Counted from the first letter of the stretch, positions 45,585-54,794 are shown. The stretch is DNA of 64,000 nucleotides from Streptomyces globisporus (GCA_014649555.1 BMTG01000001.1:620001-684000); one strand, 5' to 3'. Translations and numbers: made by a program. The notes: generated from the letters alone by a model not told the origin.

Positions 45585-47816
45585 TCACTGCCCGAGCAGA
45601 CCGTTGCCGCCGGGCCGTTCGCCCGGCTGCCCGTCGTCCTCCCCGGGCTGGGGCGGCAGCTCCGGGCTGGTGGGAGGCGTGGTGACGGTCGGGCTGTCCG
45701 TCGGCGGGGGCGACGAGGACGGGCTCTCGCTGGGCGTCTCGCTCGGCGTCTCGGAGGGCGTGTCCGACGGGGTCGGCTCCTCCTCGGACTCGGAGGGCTC
45801 CTCGGAGGGCGTGTCCGACGGGGTCGGCGGGGCGGGCACCTCGCCGCGCTCCACGTCCTGGAGGTCGAAGGTCTTGCCGGACCCGCCGCCGAGGGCGCCG
45901 AGGGTGTAGTCGGCCCAGATCCGGGCCGGGAAGCCGCCGCCGTTGGCGCGGCCGGAGTTGGCCGTACCGGTCAGGGAGACCTGCTTGCGGCCGCCGTCGC
46001 CCTCACCGAAGAGGGCCACGACCGTGGTCAGTTCCGGGGTGTACCCGGCGAACCAGGCGGACTTGTTGTCCTCTGAGGTGCCGGTCTTGCCCGCCGCGTC
46101 GTAGGCGGAGGTGTTGGCCGCGCTGCCGGATCCGGCGTCGACGACCCCGGTGAGCGCCTTGGTCACGGTGTCGGCGGAGGCCCGGCTGATGGCCTGCTCC
46201 CGCTTGGGCTTCTCGGGATTGACCGTACGGTCGCGGTGCTCGGCGGACTGGAGGATGTGCGGGGTGACCTTCTTGCCGTGGTTGTCGAGCGTGGCGTACG
46301 CGCCGGCCATGTCCCAGGTCGAGGCGTTCATCGTGCCGAGCGAGACCGCGGGGCGTTCGGGGAAGTTCTTGTCCGGTACGCCGAGGTCGAGCGCCGTCTG
46401 CTTCGCGGCGGAGGGTGTCACGTCGACGATCATCTGCGCGAAGACGGAGTTGACCGAGCTGTTCATCGCCTTCTGCACGGAGATCGGACCGTAGCTGCGG
46501 TCGTCCTCGTTCTGCGGGTTGAACGGGGTGTCGCTGCCGACGACGGGCCGCTTGCTGGTGCCGTCGTAGACCGTGTTCAGCCCGATGAGGCTGCCGTCCT
46601 GCGTCGTCGACTCGTTCTCCAGGGCGGAGGCGAGCACCAGCGGCTTGAAGGTGGACGCGGGCTGGTAGTCCTGGCGGGTGGCGTTGCTGATGTAGTGCTT
46701 GATGTAGTCCTCGCCGCCGTACAGCGCGACGACCTTGCCGGTCTTCGGGTCGACGGAGGTGGCGCCGGCCTGCACGGTCGCGTCGACCTTGCTGCCCTCG
46801 CGGTCGAGCTTGGACTCCAGCTGGTCGTCGACCGCCTTTTCGAGCGCCTGCTGGCGCTTCTTGTCGACGGTGAGGGTGAAGGTCCAGCCGCCCGCTTCAC
46901 GGTCCTCGGCGGAGACGCCCTGCTTCTCCAGCTCCTTGTTGGCCGCCTCGACGAGATAACCGGTCTGGCCCTCCATGCCCGCGGCCGGCTTCGGCTTCTG
47001 CGGGACGTCGAACTCCAGCTCCGCCTTCTCGGACTCGGTGAGCCAGTCCATCTCGACCATGTTGCGCAGGGTGTAGGCCCAGCGCTCCTTGACCAGCTTC
47101 TTGCCGGTGTCGGTGGCGGAGTTCCAGTCGTACTGACTGGGGGCCTGGAGGAGGGAGGCGAGGTAGGCGCCCTGTGAGACGTTCAGGTCCTTGGCGTCGA
47201 TGCCGTAGTAGGCCTGGGCGGCGGCCTGGATACCGCTGGCGCCGCGTCCGTAGTAGGCGGTGTTGATGTACCCGGCGAGGATCTCGTCCTTGGACAGCTG
47301 CTGGTCGATCTTGAGCGAGATCACCAGTTCCTTGAGCTTGCGGCTCACGGTGGGGTCCTGCGTCAGGTAGTAGTTCTTCACGTACTGCTGGGTGATGGTC
47401 GAGCCACCCTGCTTGCCCTTGCCGCTGACCGTGTTGAGGAGACCGCGGGTGGTGCCCTTGAGGTCGACGCCCTGGTCCTTGTAGAAGGTCTTGTTCTCGG
47501 CGGCGACGAAGGCGTGCTGGACCTTCTTCGGCACCTCGTCCAGGTCGACGATCTGGCGGTTGACGCCCTTGCCGGTCCGGGCGAGGACCGTGCCGTCGCT
47601 GTACTTGTAGACGTTGCTCTGCCGCTCCGCCATGGCGTTGGCGGCGGGGACGTCGACGTACAGGTAGAGGGCACCGAAGGCGCCCATGCCCAGCAGGACG
47701 ATCCCGAAGAACGTGCCCAGCAGTTTCTTCCACGTGAAGAGTCTGCGTATGCCGCCGCTCTTCGCGGCCCGGCGCGACTCCTGCGCCTGGGCTCGTCGCG
47801 CATCCGCTCGACCCAT
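45585..47816 (-). CDS. Class A penicillin-binding protein (transglycosylase/transpeptidase)
   Basis: 743 residues. A short cytoplasmic basic region and one membrane anchor (LLGTFFGIVLLGMGAFGALYLYV) precede the GT51 transglycosylase domain with its catalytic glutamate E107 (FVAAENKTFY) and GGSTITQQYVKN. The transpeptidase domain has S388 in ASTFKP, SSVNS, and GKTGTSE. The last ~90 residues are a repetitive proline/serine/threonine/glutamate-rich extracellular tail (PSDTPSE repeats), usual in Streptomyces PBPs. The enzyme polymerises and cross-links peptidoglycan outside the membrane. Confidence 0.95.
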   Translation of the reverse strand: MGRADARRAQAQESRRAAKSGGIRRLFTWKKLLGTFFGIVLLGMGAFGALYLYVDVPAANAMAERQSNVYKYSDGTVLARTGKGVNRQIVDLDEVPKKVQHAFVAAENKTFYKDQGVDLKGTTRGLLNTVSGKGKQGGSTITQQYVKNYYLTQDPTVSRKLKELVISLKIDQQLSKDEILAGYINTAYYGRGASGIQAAAQAYYGIDAKDLNVSQGAYLASLLQAPSQYDWNSATDTGKKLVKERWAYTLRNMVEMDWLTESEKAELEFDVPQKPKPAAGMEGQTGYLVEAANKELEKQGVSAEDREAGGWTFTLTVDKKRQQALEKAVDDQLESKLDREGSKVDATVQAGATSVDPKTGKVVALYGGEDYIKHYISNATRQDYQPASTFKPLVLASALENESTTQDGSLIGLNTVYDGTSKRPVVGSDTPFNPQNEDDRSYGPISVQKAMNSSVNSVFAQMIVDVTPSAAKQTALDLGVPDKNFPERPAVSLGTMNASTWDMAGAYATLDNHGKKVTPHILQSAEHRDRTVNPEKPKREQAISRASADTVTKALTGVVDAGSGSAANTSAYDAAGKTGTSEDNKSAWFAGYTPELTTVVALFGEGDGGRKQVSLTGTANSGRANGGGFPARIWADYTLGALGGGSGKTFDLQDVERGEVPAPPTPSDTPSEEPSESEEEPTPSDTPSETPSETPSESPSSSPPPTDSPTVTTPPTSPELPPQPGEDDGQPGERPGGNGLLGQ
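45690..45840. repeat. Low-complexity PSDTPSE-type repeats in the PBP tail
   Basis: The stretch encoding the C-terminal tail of the PBP contains repeated ggcgtgtccgacggggtcgg-type units (two near-identical copies around 45757-45777 and 45808-45828). It is an in-frame expansion site likely to vary in length between strains. Confidence 0.6.
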
Positions 47817-48002
47817 TGGTGTGTTGCTCCCGCTTCTCTGCTCGGCCGGTTCGCTCGGTTTCCTCAGTTCGCTCAGACCTGCCAGCTAACACCGACAGCA
47901 GGGACAAAAGGCAAGCGATCCGGCCTTTTACGGACGTGAGAATCAGCACCCGCCTCTACAGGAACCGACTCCCCAGGGGTGGACAAGGTTGCGAGAACCG
48001 AT

Positions 48003-48018
48003 AATGTGTAATCACATT
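48003..48018. promoter_or_regulatory. Palindrome upstream of the second SPFH gene
   Basis: AATGTG-TAAT-CACATT, a perfect inverted repeat about 40 bases before the SPFH ATG and in the divergent region with the PBP gene. It is a candidate operator. The ribbon-helix-helix protein coupled to the SPFH gene would be a plausible ligand. Confidence 0.5.
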
Positions 48019-48056
48019 GCTAGCGCGGTGCGATACCGCGCCGAACGGGGGATCCC

Positions 48057-49028
48057 ATGACCGGACAGCACGAGAACCACCACCCGGACGCCCCGGCGCC
48101 GGACCTCTCCATCGACGCTCCCGACATGCCCGAACCGCAGGTCAGGGAGGTCGTCGCGCATGCGATCCCGGGCGGCCTCGGACTGCTGCTGACGGTGGTC
48201 GGGGTGTTCGCGGGGATCGGCCTCGTCATCGGCGGCGCGGTGCTGAACGGGGACGGCTCGGGCGCCGTGGGCATCACGCTGCTCATCCTCGGCATCCTCC
48301 TGGTGATCACCTCCTTCTTCTGCATGAGCGGTGTGAAGATGGTCGCTCCGGGCGAGGCCCGGGTGATCCAGCTCTTCGGCCGGTACGTCGGCACCATCCG
48401 CACGGACGGGCTGCGCTGGATCAACCCGCTGACCTCCAGCCGGAAGATCTCCACCCGCGTCCGCAACCACGAGACCGCCGTCCTCAAGGTCAACGACGCC
48501 TACGGCAACCCGATCGAGCTGGCCGCGATCGTCGTCTGGAAGGTCGAGGACACCGCCCAGGCGCTCTTCGAGGTCGACGACTTCCTGGAGTTCGTCGCCA
48601 CCCAGACCGAGGCGGCCGTCCGGCACATCGCCATCGAGTACCCGTACGACGCCCACGAGGAGGACGGCCTTTCGCTGCGCGGCAACGCGGAGGAGATCAC
48701 CGAGAAGCTGGCCGCCGAGCTGACCGCCCGGGTGCAGGCCGCGGGCGTCCGGATCATCGAGTCGCGCTTCAGCCACCTCGCGTACGCCCCCGAGATCGCC
48801 TCCGCCATGCTCCAGCGCCAGCAGGCCGGCGCGGTCGTCGCCGCCCGCAAGCAGATCGTCGAGGGCGCGGTGGGCATGGTCGAGATGGCCCTGCACCGGA
48901 TCGCCGAGCAGGACATCGTGGAGCTGGACTCCGAGCGGAAGGCCGCCATGGTCAGCAATCTGATGGTGGTGCTGTGCGGTGACCGCAGCGCCCAGCCGGT
49001 CCTCAATACGGGCACCCTCTACCAGTGA
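48057..49028 (+). CDS. SPFH/Band 7 membrane protein with two N-terminal helices
   Basis: 323 residues; GGGGGA precedes the ATG. An acidic N-terminus is followed by two adjacent membrane helices ([40 protein letters not shown]). The SPFH core follows ([45 protein letters not shown]), then a helical region ([29 protein letters not shown]). It differs in architecture from the stomatin-like protein at 6.6 kb. No NfeD partner is adjacent. Instead its stop overlaps the start of a small DNA-binding-like protein, which suggests joint function. Confidence 0.88.
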   Translation: MTGQHENHHPDAPAPDLSIDAPDMPEPQVREVVAHAIPGGLGLLLTVVGVFAGIGLVIGGAVLNGDGSGAVGITLLILGILLVITSFFCMSGVKMVAPGEARVIQLFGRYVGTIRTDGLRWINPLTSSRKISTRVRNHETAVLKVNDAYGNPIELAAIVVWKVEDTAQALFEVDDFLEFVATQTEAAVRHIAIEYPYDAHEEDGLSLRGNAEEITEKLAAELTARVQAAGVRIIESRFSHLAYAPEIASAMLQRQQAGAVVAARKQIVEGAVGMVEMALHRIAEQDIVELDSERKAAMVSNLMVVLCGDRSAQPVLNTGTLYQ

Positions 49029-49324
49029 CCGACCAGACGCCTCCCCGGCGGACGCCGGCGTCCCGGTCGCAGCAGCGCAAGCAGATGCTGCTGCGGCTGG
49101 ACCCCGCGGTGCACGACGCACTCGCCCGCTGGGCCTCCGACGAACTGCGCAGCGCCAACGCGCAGATCGAGTTCCTGCTGCGGCGGGCGCTCGCGGAGGC
49201 GGGCCGGCTGCCCGGGGCGGCGCGGCCGATCCCCCGGCGGGGACGGCCGCCCCATCAGCCGCCCGATCGGCCGCCGGAGGAGCCGGAGGCCCCGCCCGGG
49301 ACAGGCGCCCAGGACGCCCCGTAG
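49025..49324 (+). CDS. Ribbon-helix-helix (Arc-like) small protein coupled to SPFH
   Basis: 99 residues from GTG 49025, which overlaps the SPFH stop as GTGA. Residues about 14-60 (RSQQRKQMLLRLDPAVHDALA then RWASDELRSANAQIEFLLRRAL) match Arc-type ribbon-helix-helix proteins: a short strand, then two helices with the usual SANAQIE turn. The rest is a proline-rich tail. Likely a small DNA-binding regulator, possibly of its own operon. The palindrome at 48003-48018 is a candidate target. An RNA- or membrane-linked role is not excluded. Confidence 0.78.
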   Translation: MTDQTPPRRTPASRSQQRKQMLLRLDPAVHDALARWASDELRSANAQIEFLLRRALAEAGRLPGAARPIPRRGRPPHQPPDRPPEEPEAPPGTGAQDAP

Positions 49325-49352
49325 AGCCGCACCCCCGGCATGTACCGAAACA

Positions 49353-49385
49353 GCGACCCCGGCCCGCCCCATGGGCCGGGGTCGC
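49353..49385 (+). terminator. Terminator after the SPFH-RHH operon
   Basis: 13-bp stem GCGACCCCGGCCC / GGGCCGGGGTCGC with a 7-base loop, about 30 bases past the stop, followed by a short T-run. Confidence 0.8.
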
Positions 49386-49396
49386 CTTTCGGACGC

Positions 49397-49425
49397 GTAT
49401 ACATCGGGGGTATACACACCGTGTA
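49397..49425. promoter_or_regulatory. Operator-like repeats in front of the PadR gene
   Basis: Two GTATAC palindromes (49397-49402 and 49410-49415) and an overlapping TACAC-ACC-GTGTA inverted repeat (49413-49425) end 12 bases before the ATG. PadR regulators bind such AT-rich palindromes and usually repress themselves and an adjacent transporter. The ATG has no ribosome site, so the mRNA may be leaderless or nearly so. Confidence 0.6.
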
Positions 49426-49436
49426 CAGTGCTCGTC

Positions 49437-49961
49437 ATGTCTATCGGTCACACCCTCCTCGGGCTCCTGGAGTCCGGCCCCCGACACGGCTACGACCTGA
49501 AGCGGACCTTCGACGAGAAGTTCGGCCAGGACCGCCCGCTGCACTACGGCCAGGTCTACTCGACGATGTCCCGGCTCCTGAAGAACGGACTCGTCGAGGT
49601 CGACGGCGTCGAGAGCGAAGGAGGCCCCGAGCGCAAGCGGTACGCCATCACCGACGCCGGGATCACCGATGTCTCGCAGTGGCTGGCGCAGCCCGAGAAG
49701 CCGGAGCCCTACCTCCAGTCGACGCTCTACACCAAGGTCGTCCTCGCGCTGCTGACCGACCGCAGCGCGGCCGACCTGCTGGACACCCAGCGCTCGGCGC
49801 ATCTGCGGATGATGCGCATCCTCACCGACCGCAAGCGCCAGGGCGACCTCGCCGACCAGTTGATCTGCGACCACGCCCTGTTCCACCTCGAAGCCGATCT
49901 GCGCTGGCTGGAACTGACCGCCGCCCGTCTCGACCAGCTCGCCAAGGTGGTGGCTCCGTGA
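49437..49961 (+). CDS. PadR family transcriptional regulator
   Basis: 174 residues with the PadR winged helix at the N-terminus (IGHTLLGLLESGPRHGYDLKRTF, QVYSTMSRLLKNGLVEVDG, RKRYAITDAG). A C-terminal helical dimerisation part follows (RSAHLRMMRILTDRKRQGDL), as in the longer Vir-like group. Its stop overlaps the ABC transporter gene start (GTGA). It probably represses the three-gene operon and is released by a toxic or drug-like ligand. Confidence 0.9.
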   Translation: MSIGHTLLGLLESGPRHGYDLKRTFDEKFGQDRPLHYGQVYSTMSRLLKNGLVEVDGVESEGGPERKRYAITDAGITDVSQWLAQPEKPEPYLQSTLYTKVVLALLTDRSAADLLDTQRSAHLRMMRILTDRKRQGDLADQLICDHALFHLEADLRWLELTAARLDQLAKVVAP

Positions 49962-50644
49962 TTCCCGAAGGCTCCCTGCTCGCCGCGCACGATCTGCGCA
50001 AGACCTACGGTTCGACGCCCGCCCTGGACGGCGCGTCGTTCTCCGTGCACCCCGGCGAGGTCGTCGCCGTCATGGGCCCGTCCGGCTCCGGCAAGTCGAC
50101 CCTGCTGCACTGTCTGGCCGGGATCATCACGCCCGACTCCGGCACCATCACCTACGCGGGCCGCGAGCTGTCCGCGATGTCCGACGCCGAGCGCAGCGCC
50201 CTGCGCCGCAGCGACTTCGGTTTCGTCTTCCAGTTCGGCCAGCTCGTCCCCGAGCTGACCTGCGTGGAGAACGTCGCCCTGCCGCTGCGGCTCAACGGCG
50301 TGAAGCGCAAGGCCGCCGAGCGCACCGCCCGTGAGTGGATGGAGCGCCTGGAGGTCGACGACCTGGGCTCCCAGCGTCCCGGCGAGGTCTCCGGCGGGCA
50401 GGGCCAGCGGGTCGCCGTGGCCCGCGCGCTGGCCGCGTCGCCGAAGGTGATCTTCGCGGACGAGCCGACCGGCGCCCTGGACTCGCTCAACGGCGAGCGG
50501 GTGATGGAGCTGCTCACCGAGGCCGCCCGGTCCGCCAACGTGGCCGTGGTCCTGGTGACCCACGAGGCCCGGGTCGCCGCCTACTCCGACCGCGACGTCA
50601 CCGTGCGCGACGGCCGGGCCCGGGATCTGGAGCACGCGGTATGA
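49958..50644 (+). CDS. ABC transporter ATP-binding protein (MacB/LolD type)
   Basis: 228 residues with Walker A GPSGSGKST (about 43-51), Q-loop FVFQFGQLVPEL, signature VSGGQGQRVAVARAL, Walker B VIFADEPTGALD, and the H-loop VTHEA. This is the lipoprotein/macrolide-exporter type that works with FtsX-like permeases. It overlaps both neighbours by four bases and forms one translational unit with the regulator and permease. Confidence 0.93.
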   Translation: MIPEGSLLAAHDLRKTYGSTPALDGASFSVHPGEVVAVMGPSGSGKSTLLHCLAGIITPDSGTITYAGRELSAMSDAERSALRRSDFGFVFQFGQLVPELTCVENVALPLRLNGVKRKAAERTAREWMERLEVDDLGSQRPGEVSGGQGQRVAVARALAASPKVIFADEPTGALDSLNGERVMELLTEAARSANVAVVLVTHEARVAAYSDRDVTVRDGRARDLEHAV

Positions 50645-53040
50645 CGCTGCTCGACTCCCGTACGGCCCCGCCCGCCGCACCGGAGAGCCCGAAGCCGGCC
50701 TCGCGCGGCGCGGTGGTCCTCCGCGACCTCGGTCTCGGCGTCCGGTTCGCCGCCGCCGGTGGCCGCGAGGGCTGGATCCGTACGCTGCTGACCGCCGTCG
50801 GCGTCGGCCTCGGTGTGGCGCTGCTGCTGCTCGCCTCCTCCGTACCGCATCTGCTCGACGAGCGGAACGCGCGCGAACAGGCCCGCAGCGAGACGCGGAT
50901 CTCCGATTCACCCGACGCGAACGCCCCGAAGTCGGACAGCTCGGTGCTGCGGATCAACACGACCACCGAGTACCACGACCGGACCGTCGCGGGATATCTG
51001 ATGCGCCCGGACGGCTCGACGCCCGTCCTGCCGCCGGGGGTCACCGGCTTCCCCGGCGCGGACGAGATGGTCGTCTCCCCCGCCCTGCGGCAGCTGCTCG
51101 CCGAGCCGGGCAACGAACTGCTGCGCGAGCGGCTGCCGTACGAGATCACCGGCACGATCGGGGACGCCGGGCTGCGCTCCCCGGGCGAACTCCTCTACTA
51201 CGCGGGCAACGACACCCTGACGCCCGCGAAGGGCGGTCACCGCATCGACGGGTACGGGGACTCCCGCGAGGGCGACCCCCTGCCGCCGCTGCTGATCGTG
51301 CTCACCGTCCTGGTCTGCGTCGTGCTGCTGGTGCCGGTGGCGATCTTCATCGCCACCGCCGTGCGCTTCGGCGGCGACCGCCGCGACCGCCGGCTGGCCG
51401 CGCTGCGCCTGGTCGGTGCGGACATCCGGACGACTCGTCGGATCGCGGCCGGTGAGGCCCTGTTCGGCGCGCTGCTCGGGCTGCTGATCGGGCTGGCGTT
51501 CTTCCTGACGGGCCGGGAGTTCGTCGGCTCGGTGGAGATCTGGGACGTCAGCGCGTTCCCCGCCGACCTGGTCCCCGACCCCCGGCTCGCCCTCCTCATC
51601 GTGGTGGCGGTGCCGCTGACCGCCGTCCTCGTCACGCTGGTGGCGATGCGGTCCGTGGTGATCGAGCCGCTCGGCGTCGTACGCCGGGGACGCGAGCGGG
51701 GACGCCGGCTCTGGTGGCGGCTGCTGATGCCGCTCGCGGGTCTGGCGGTGTTCGGATTCACGGGCAGGATCAGTGCGTACGAGTACGCGCCCGAGAAGCC
51801 GTTCGGGATCGCGGCCGGCACCGTGCTGGTGCTGGTCGGGCTCGCCCTGCTGCTGCCCTGGCTGGTCGAGGCGTGCGTGAACCGGCTGCGCGGCGGCCCG
51901 GTGCCCTGGCAGCTCGCCACCCGGAGGCTCCAGTTGAGCAGCGGGGCCGCGTCCCGCGCGGTCAGCGGGGTCACGGTGGCGGTGGCGGGCGCGATCGCGC
52001 TGCAGATGATGTTCGCCGCGATGAACGCCGACTTCAACCGGATGACCGGTCAGGACCCCACGCGGGCCCAGTTCGCCGGGTACTCCGAGGACGTCACCGG
52101 CGAGGCGGCCACCTCCGCCATCGAGCGGTTCCGCGCCACCAAGGGTGTGGACGTGGTCATCGGATCGGTGGAGGCGTACGCGTCCAGGCCCGGCGACTAC
52201 GCCGACGAGGACGTGCAGCCCACCACCTCGCTGACCGTCGGCACCTGCGCCACCCTGCGCGAGCTGGCCCGGATCGACGCCTGCGAGGACGGCGACACGT
52301 TCGTCGTCCACCCGCCGGGCGACAAGGACATGACCGCCTGGGTCGACGAGACCGCCCGCAAGGGCAAGGTGGTCGAGATCAGCTCCGGGGGCAAGCCGAT
52401 GCGGTGGACGCTGCCCGCGGACTCCCCCACTGTGCAGGGCCGCAAGGACCCGATGGGCGAGACCCACTACGGGATCATGGCCACCACCGGCGCGGTCGAC
52501 GCGGGCAAGCTGCCCGGCGCGACGATCAGCGTCCAGATCCGGGTCGACCGGAGCGTGCCGGACGTCGCCGAGTACGTACGCAACACGGCGGCGACGGTCG
52601 ACCCCGGGATGCGCTTCGTCACGCTCGACTCGGTGGAGCGCGACCGCCAGTACGCCAGCATCCAGACCGGTCTCCAGGTCGGGGCGACCGCGGTGCTGCT
52701 GCTGATCGCCGCGTCGATGCTGGTCTCCCAGCTGGAGCAGTTGCGTGAGCGCAGGCGGCTGCTCTCGGTGCTGGTCGCCTTCGGCACCCGGCGCTCCACG
52801 CTCGGCTGGTCGGTGCTGTGGCAGACCGCCGTGCCGGTGGTGCTCGGTCTGGCGGTGGCGGTCGCGGGGGGCCTGGGGCTCGGCGCGGCGCTCGCCTGGC
52901 TGATCGAGAAGCAGGTCGCCGACTGGTGGCTGTTCTGGCCGATGGTGGGCGCCGGGGGCGCGCTGATCGCGCTGGTGACGCTGCTGTCGCTGCCGCCGCT
53001 GTGGCGCCTGATGCGCCCGGAGGGGCTGCGCACCGAGTGA
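50641..53040 (+). CDS. FtsX-like ABC transporter permease
   Basis: 799 residues. It is a tandem-type FtsX permease: an N-terminal helix (WIRTLLTAVGVGLGVALLLLASS), an extracellular domain, a first block of three helices (IVLTVLVCVVLLVPVAIFIATAV, LFGALLGLLIGLAFFL, LLIVVAVPLTAVLVTL), then helices near residues 360-400. A second extracellular domain and a final FtsX block (QVGATAVLLLIAASMLVSQLEQ, VVLGLAVAVAGGLGLGAALAWL) follow. With the ATPase it should move or release a hydrophobic molecule or peptide at the membrane. Substrate unknown. Confidence 0.9.
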   Translation: MTLLDSRTAPPAAPESPKPASRGAVVLRDLGLGVRFAAAGGREGWIRTLLTAVGVGLGVALLLLASSVPHLLDERNAREQARSETRISDSPDANAPKSDSSVLRINTTTEYHDRTVAGYLMRPDGSTPVLPPGVTGFPGADEMVVSPALRQLLAEPGNELLRERLPYEITGTIGDAGLRSPGELLYYAGNDTLTPAKGGHRIDGYGDSREGDPLPPLLIVLTVLVCVVLLVPVAIFIATAVRFGGDRRDRRLAALRLVGADIRTTRRIAAGEALFGALLGLLIGLAFFLTGREFVGSVEIWDVSAFPADLVPDPRLALLIVVAVPLTAVLVTLVAMRSVVIEPLGVVRRGRERGRRLWWRLLMPLAGLAVFGFTGRISAYEYAPEKPFGIAAGTVLVLVGLALLLPWLVEACVNRLRGGPVPWQLATRRLQLSSGAASRAVSGVTVAVAGAIALQMMFAAMNADFNRMTGQDPTRAQFAGYSEDVTGEAATSAIERFRATKGVDVVIGSVEAYASRPGDYADEDVQPTTSLTVGTCATLRELARIDACEDGDTFVVHPPGDKDMTAWVDETARKGKVVEISSGGKPMRWTLPADSPTVQGRKDPMGETHYGIMATTGAVDAGKLPGATISVQIRVDRSVPDVAEYVRNTAATVDPGMRFVTLDSVERDRQYASIQTGLQVGATAVLLLIAASMLVSQLEQLRERRRLLSVLVAFGTRRSTLGWSVLWQTAVPVVLGLAVAVAGGLGLGAALAWLIEKQVADWWLFWPMVGAGGALIALVTLLSLPPLWRLMRPEGLRTE

Positions 53041-53060
53041 CCCCCGCGTGATCCGCGTAC

Positions 53061-53092
53061 GGCCGGGGCTCCTGGGGACGGGAGCCCCGGCC
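53061..53092. terminator. Terminator between the permease and oxyR
   Basis: 12-bp stem GGCCGGGGCTCC / GGAGCCCCGGCC with an 8-base loop; the pairing continues further out with a small bulge. Shared by the two convergent genes. Confidence 0.75.
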
Positions 53093-53101
53093 GCGTACGT
53101 C

Positions 53102-54094
53102 TCAGTCCTGGTCCGGGCGGTCCACCGGCCGTACCGGCAGCGGCTTCATCGCCTCGCGCAGGGCGGCCGCGAACTCCTCGAACTCGCCGCCCCGCGCCGA
53201 CCCGGTCCGCATCGCCAGCGCCACCCGCCGGGTGGGCGCCGGGTCCGCGAAGTACCCGGTGGCGAGCGCGTCGTTGCGGCCGGTCTCCACGGTCACGGCG
53301 GTGCGCGGCAGCAGCGTCACACCGAGCCCGCCGGCGACCAGTTGCACGAGGGTGGAGAGCCCGGCCGCGGTCGTGGTGACCGGCGCGCCCTGGGTGCGGC
53401 CGGCCTCGCGGCAGATGTCCAGGGCCTGGTCGCGCAGGCAGTGCCCCTCGTCCAGGAGCAGCAGCGGCAGTTCGCGCAGTGCGTCCCGGGGGATGTCCGC
53501 GCGGCCGCCGAGCCAGTGGTCCTGCTCCATGACCAGCACGAAGTCCTCGTCGAAGAGCGGGATCTCGGTGACGCCCGGCACTCCGAGCGGCACGGCGAGC
53601 AGCAGCAGGTCGAGCCGCCCGGCGGCGAGCCCTTCGAGCAGCGAGGAGGTCTGCTCCTCGTGGACCTGGAGGTCGAGGTCCGGGTACCGCTCGTGGACGA
53701 GGCGGAGCACGGTGGGCAGGAGATACGGAGCGACGGTCGGGATCACGCCGAGCCGGAGGACCCCGGTGAACGGGGCCCGGACCGCCTCCGCCTCCTCCAT
53801 CAGCGCGGCGACGGCCTCCAGGACCGCCCCGGCCCGCACAGCGAGCCGCTCCCCCGCGGGCGAGAGCAGCACCTTGCGCGTCGTACGCTCGATGAGCTGG
53901 ACACCCAGTGCCTCCTCCAGGGTGGACACCGCTCCGGAGAGTGCCGGCTGACTCATCCCGATTGCTGCCGCCGCGTCCCGGAAGTGCAGATGTTCCGCCA
54001 CGGCCGTGAAGGCCCGCAGCTGGGACAGGCTGGGCTGCTTGACGGGCGACTTACCGGACTGCTTGGGGCGTACGCCCTGATTCACCTGGGTCAC
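53102..54094 (-). CDS. oxyR: Hydrogen-peroxide sensor LysR-type regulator OxyR
   Basis: 330 residues from GTG 54094. The N-terminal LysR helix-turn-helix (LRAFTAVAEHLHFRDAAAAIGMSQPALSGAVSTLEE) is complete. The sensing cysteines C219 and C228 lie in DEGHCLRDQALDIC, with the same nine-residue spacing as C199 and C208 of E. coli OxyR. Peroxide forms a disulfide between them and turns the protein into an activator. It is divergent from ahpC, its classic target, and from memory this pairing is known in S. coelicolor. Confidence 0.95.
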   Translation of the reverse strand: MTQVNQGVRPKQSGKSPVKQPSLSQLRAFTAVAEHLHFRDAAAAIGMSQPALSGAVSTLEEALGVQLIERTTRKVLLSPAGERLAVRAGAVLEAVAALMEEAEAVRAPFTGVLRLGVIPTVAPYLLPTVLRLVHERYPDLDLQVHEEQTSSLLEGLAAGRLDLLLLAVPLGVPGVTEIPLFDEDFVLVMEQDHWLGGRADIPRDALRELPLLLLDEGHCLRDQALDICREAGRTQGAPVTTTAAGLSTLVQLVAGGLGVTLLPRTAVTVETGRNDALATGYFADPAPTRRVALAMRTGSARGGEFEEFAAALREAMKPLPVRPVDRPDQD

Positions 54095-54227
54095 TGATAG
54101 GTACCTCCGATCATCCGGACCGAGTGTAGCTATTTCTGTGATCAATGCACTCTGTGCCAGGGTAGGAGCCGTCCAACCCTCAGGAAGACCCTCAAAAAGG
54201 GAATTCCAGACGTTGCAAGGAGAGCGC
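54095..54227. promoter_or_regulatory. oxyR-ahpC divergent promoter with probable OxyR site
   Basis: 133 bases between the two starts, with AT-rich blocks (gatcatccgg, gtgtagctatttctgtgatcaatgc) and an ATAG-type half-site close to the oxyR start (ctatcagtg on the minus strand). A LysR tetramer site is expected here. AAGGAG precedes the ahpC GTG. Confidence 0.6.
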
Positions 54228-54782
54228 GTGCTTACTGTCGGTGACAAGTTCCCCGAGTTCGACCTGACTGCTTGTGTCTCGCTGGAGAGCGGCAAGGAGT
54301 TCGAGCAGATCAACCACAAGACCTACGAGGGCAAGTGGAAGATCGTCTTCGCGTGGCCGAAGGACTTCACCTTCGTGTGCCCGACGGAGATCGCCGCCTT
54401 CGGCAAGCTGAACGAGGAGTTCGCCGACCGCGACGCGCAGATCCTCGGCTTCTCCGGTGACTCCGAGTTCGTGCACCACGCCTGGCGCAAGGACCACCCG
54501 GACCTGACCGACCTGCCTTTCCCGATGCTGGCCGACTCGAAGCACGAGCTCATGCGTGACCTCGGCATCGAGGGCGAGGACGGCTTCGCCCAGCGCGCCG
54601 TCTTCATCGTCGACCAGAACAACGAGATCCAGTTCACGATGGTGACCGCCGGTTCCGTGGGCCGTAACCCCAAGGAGGTCCTGCGGGTCCTCGACGCCCT
54701 GCAGACCGACGAGCTGTGCCCGTGCAACTGGACCAAGGGCGAGAACACCCTCGACCCGGTCGCGCTCCTCTCGGGCGAGTGA
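54228..54782 (+). CDS. ahpC: Alkyl hydroperoxide reductase, peroxiredoxin subunit
   Basis: 184 residues. It is a 2-Cys peroxiredoxin with the peroxidatic cysteine C51 in FTFVCPTEIAAF and C-terminal cysteines C164 and C166 in LCPCNW. This three-cysteine arrangement is that of actinobacterial AhpC proteins, which are reduced by AhpD rather than AhpF. GTG 54228 has AAGGAG eight bases upstream; earlier in-frame starts would extend beyond the conserved N-terminus (LTVGDKFPEFDL). It detoxifies peroxides in the cytoplasm. Confidence 0.97.
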   Translation: MLTVGDKFPEFDLTACVSLESGKEFEQINHKTYEGKWKIVFAWPKDFTFVCPTEIAAFGKLNEEFADRDAQILGFSGDSEFVHHAWRKDHPDLTDLPFPMLADSKHELMRDLGIEGEDGFAQRAVFIVDQNNEIQFTMVTAGSVGRNPKEVLRVLDALQTDELCPCNWTKGENTLDPVALLSGE

Positions 54783-54794
54783 GCTGATACCGAC

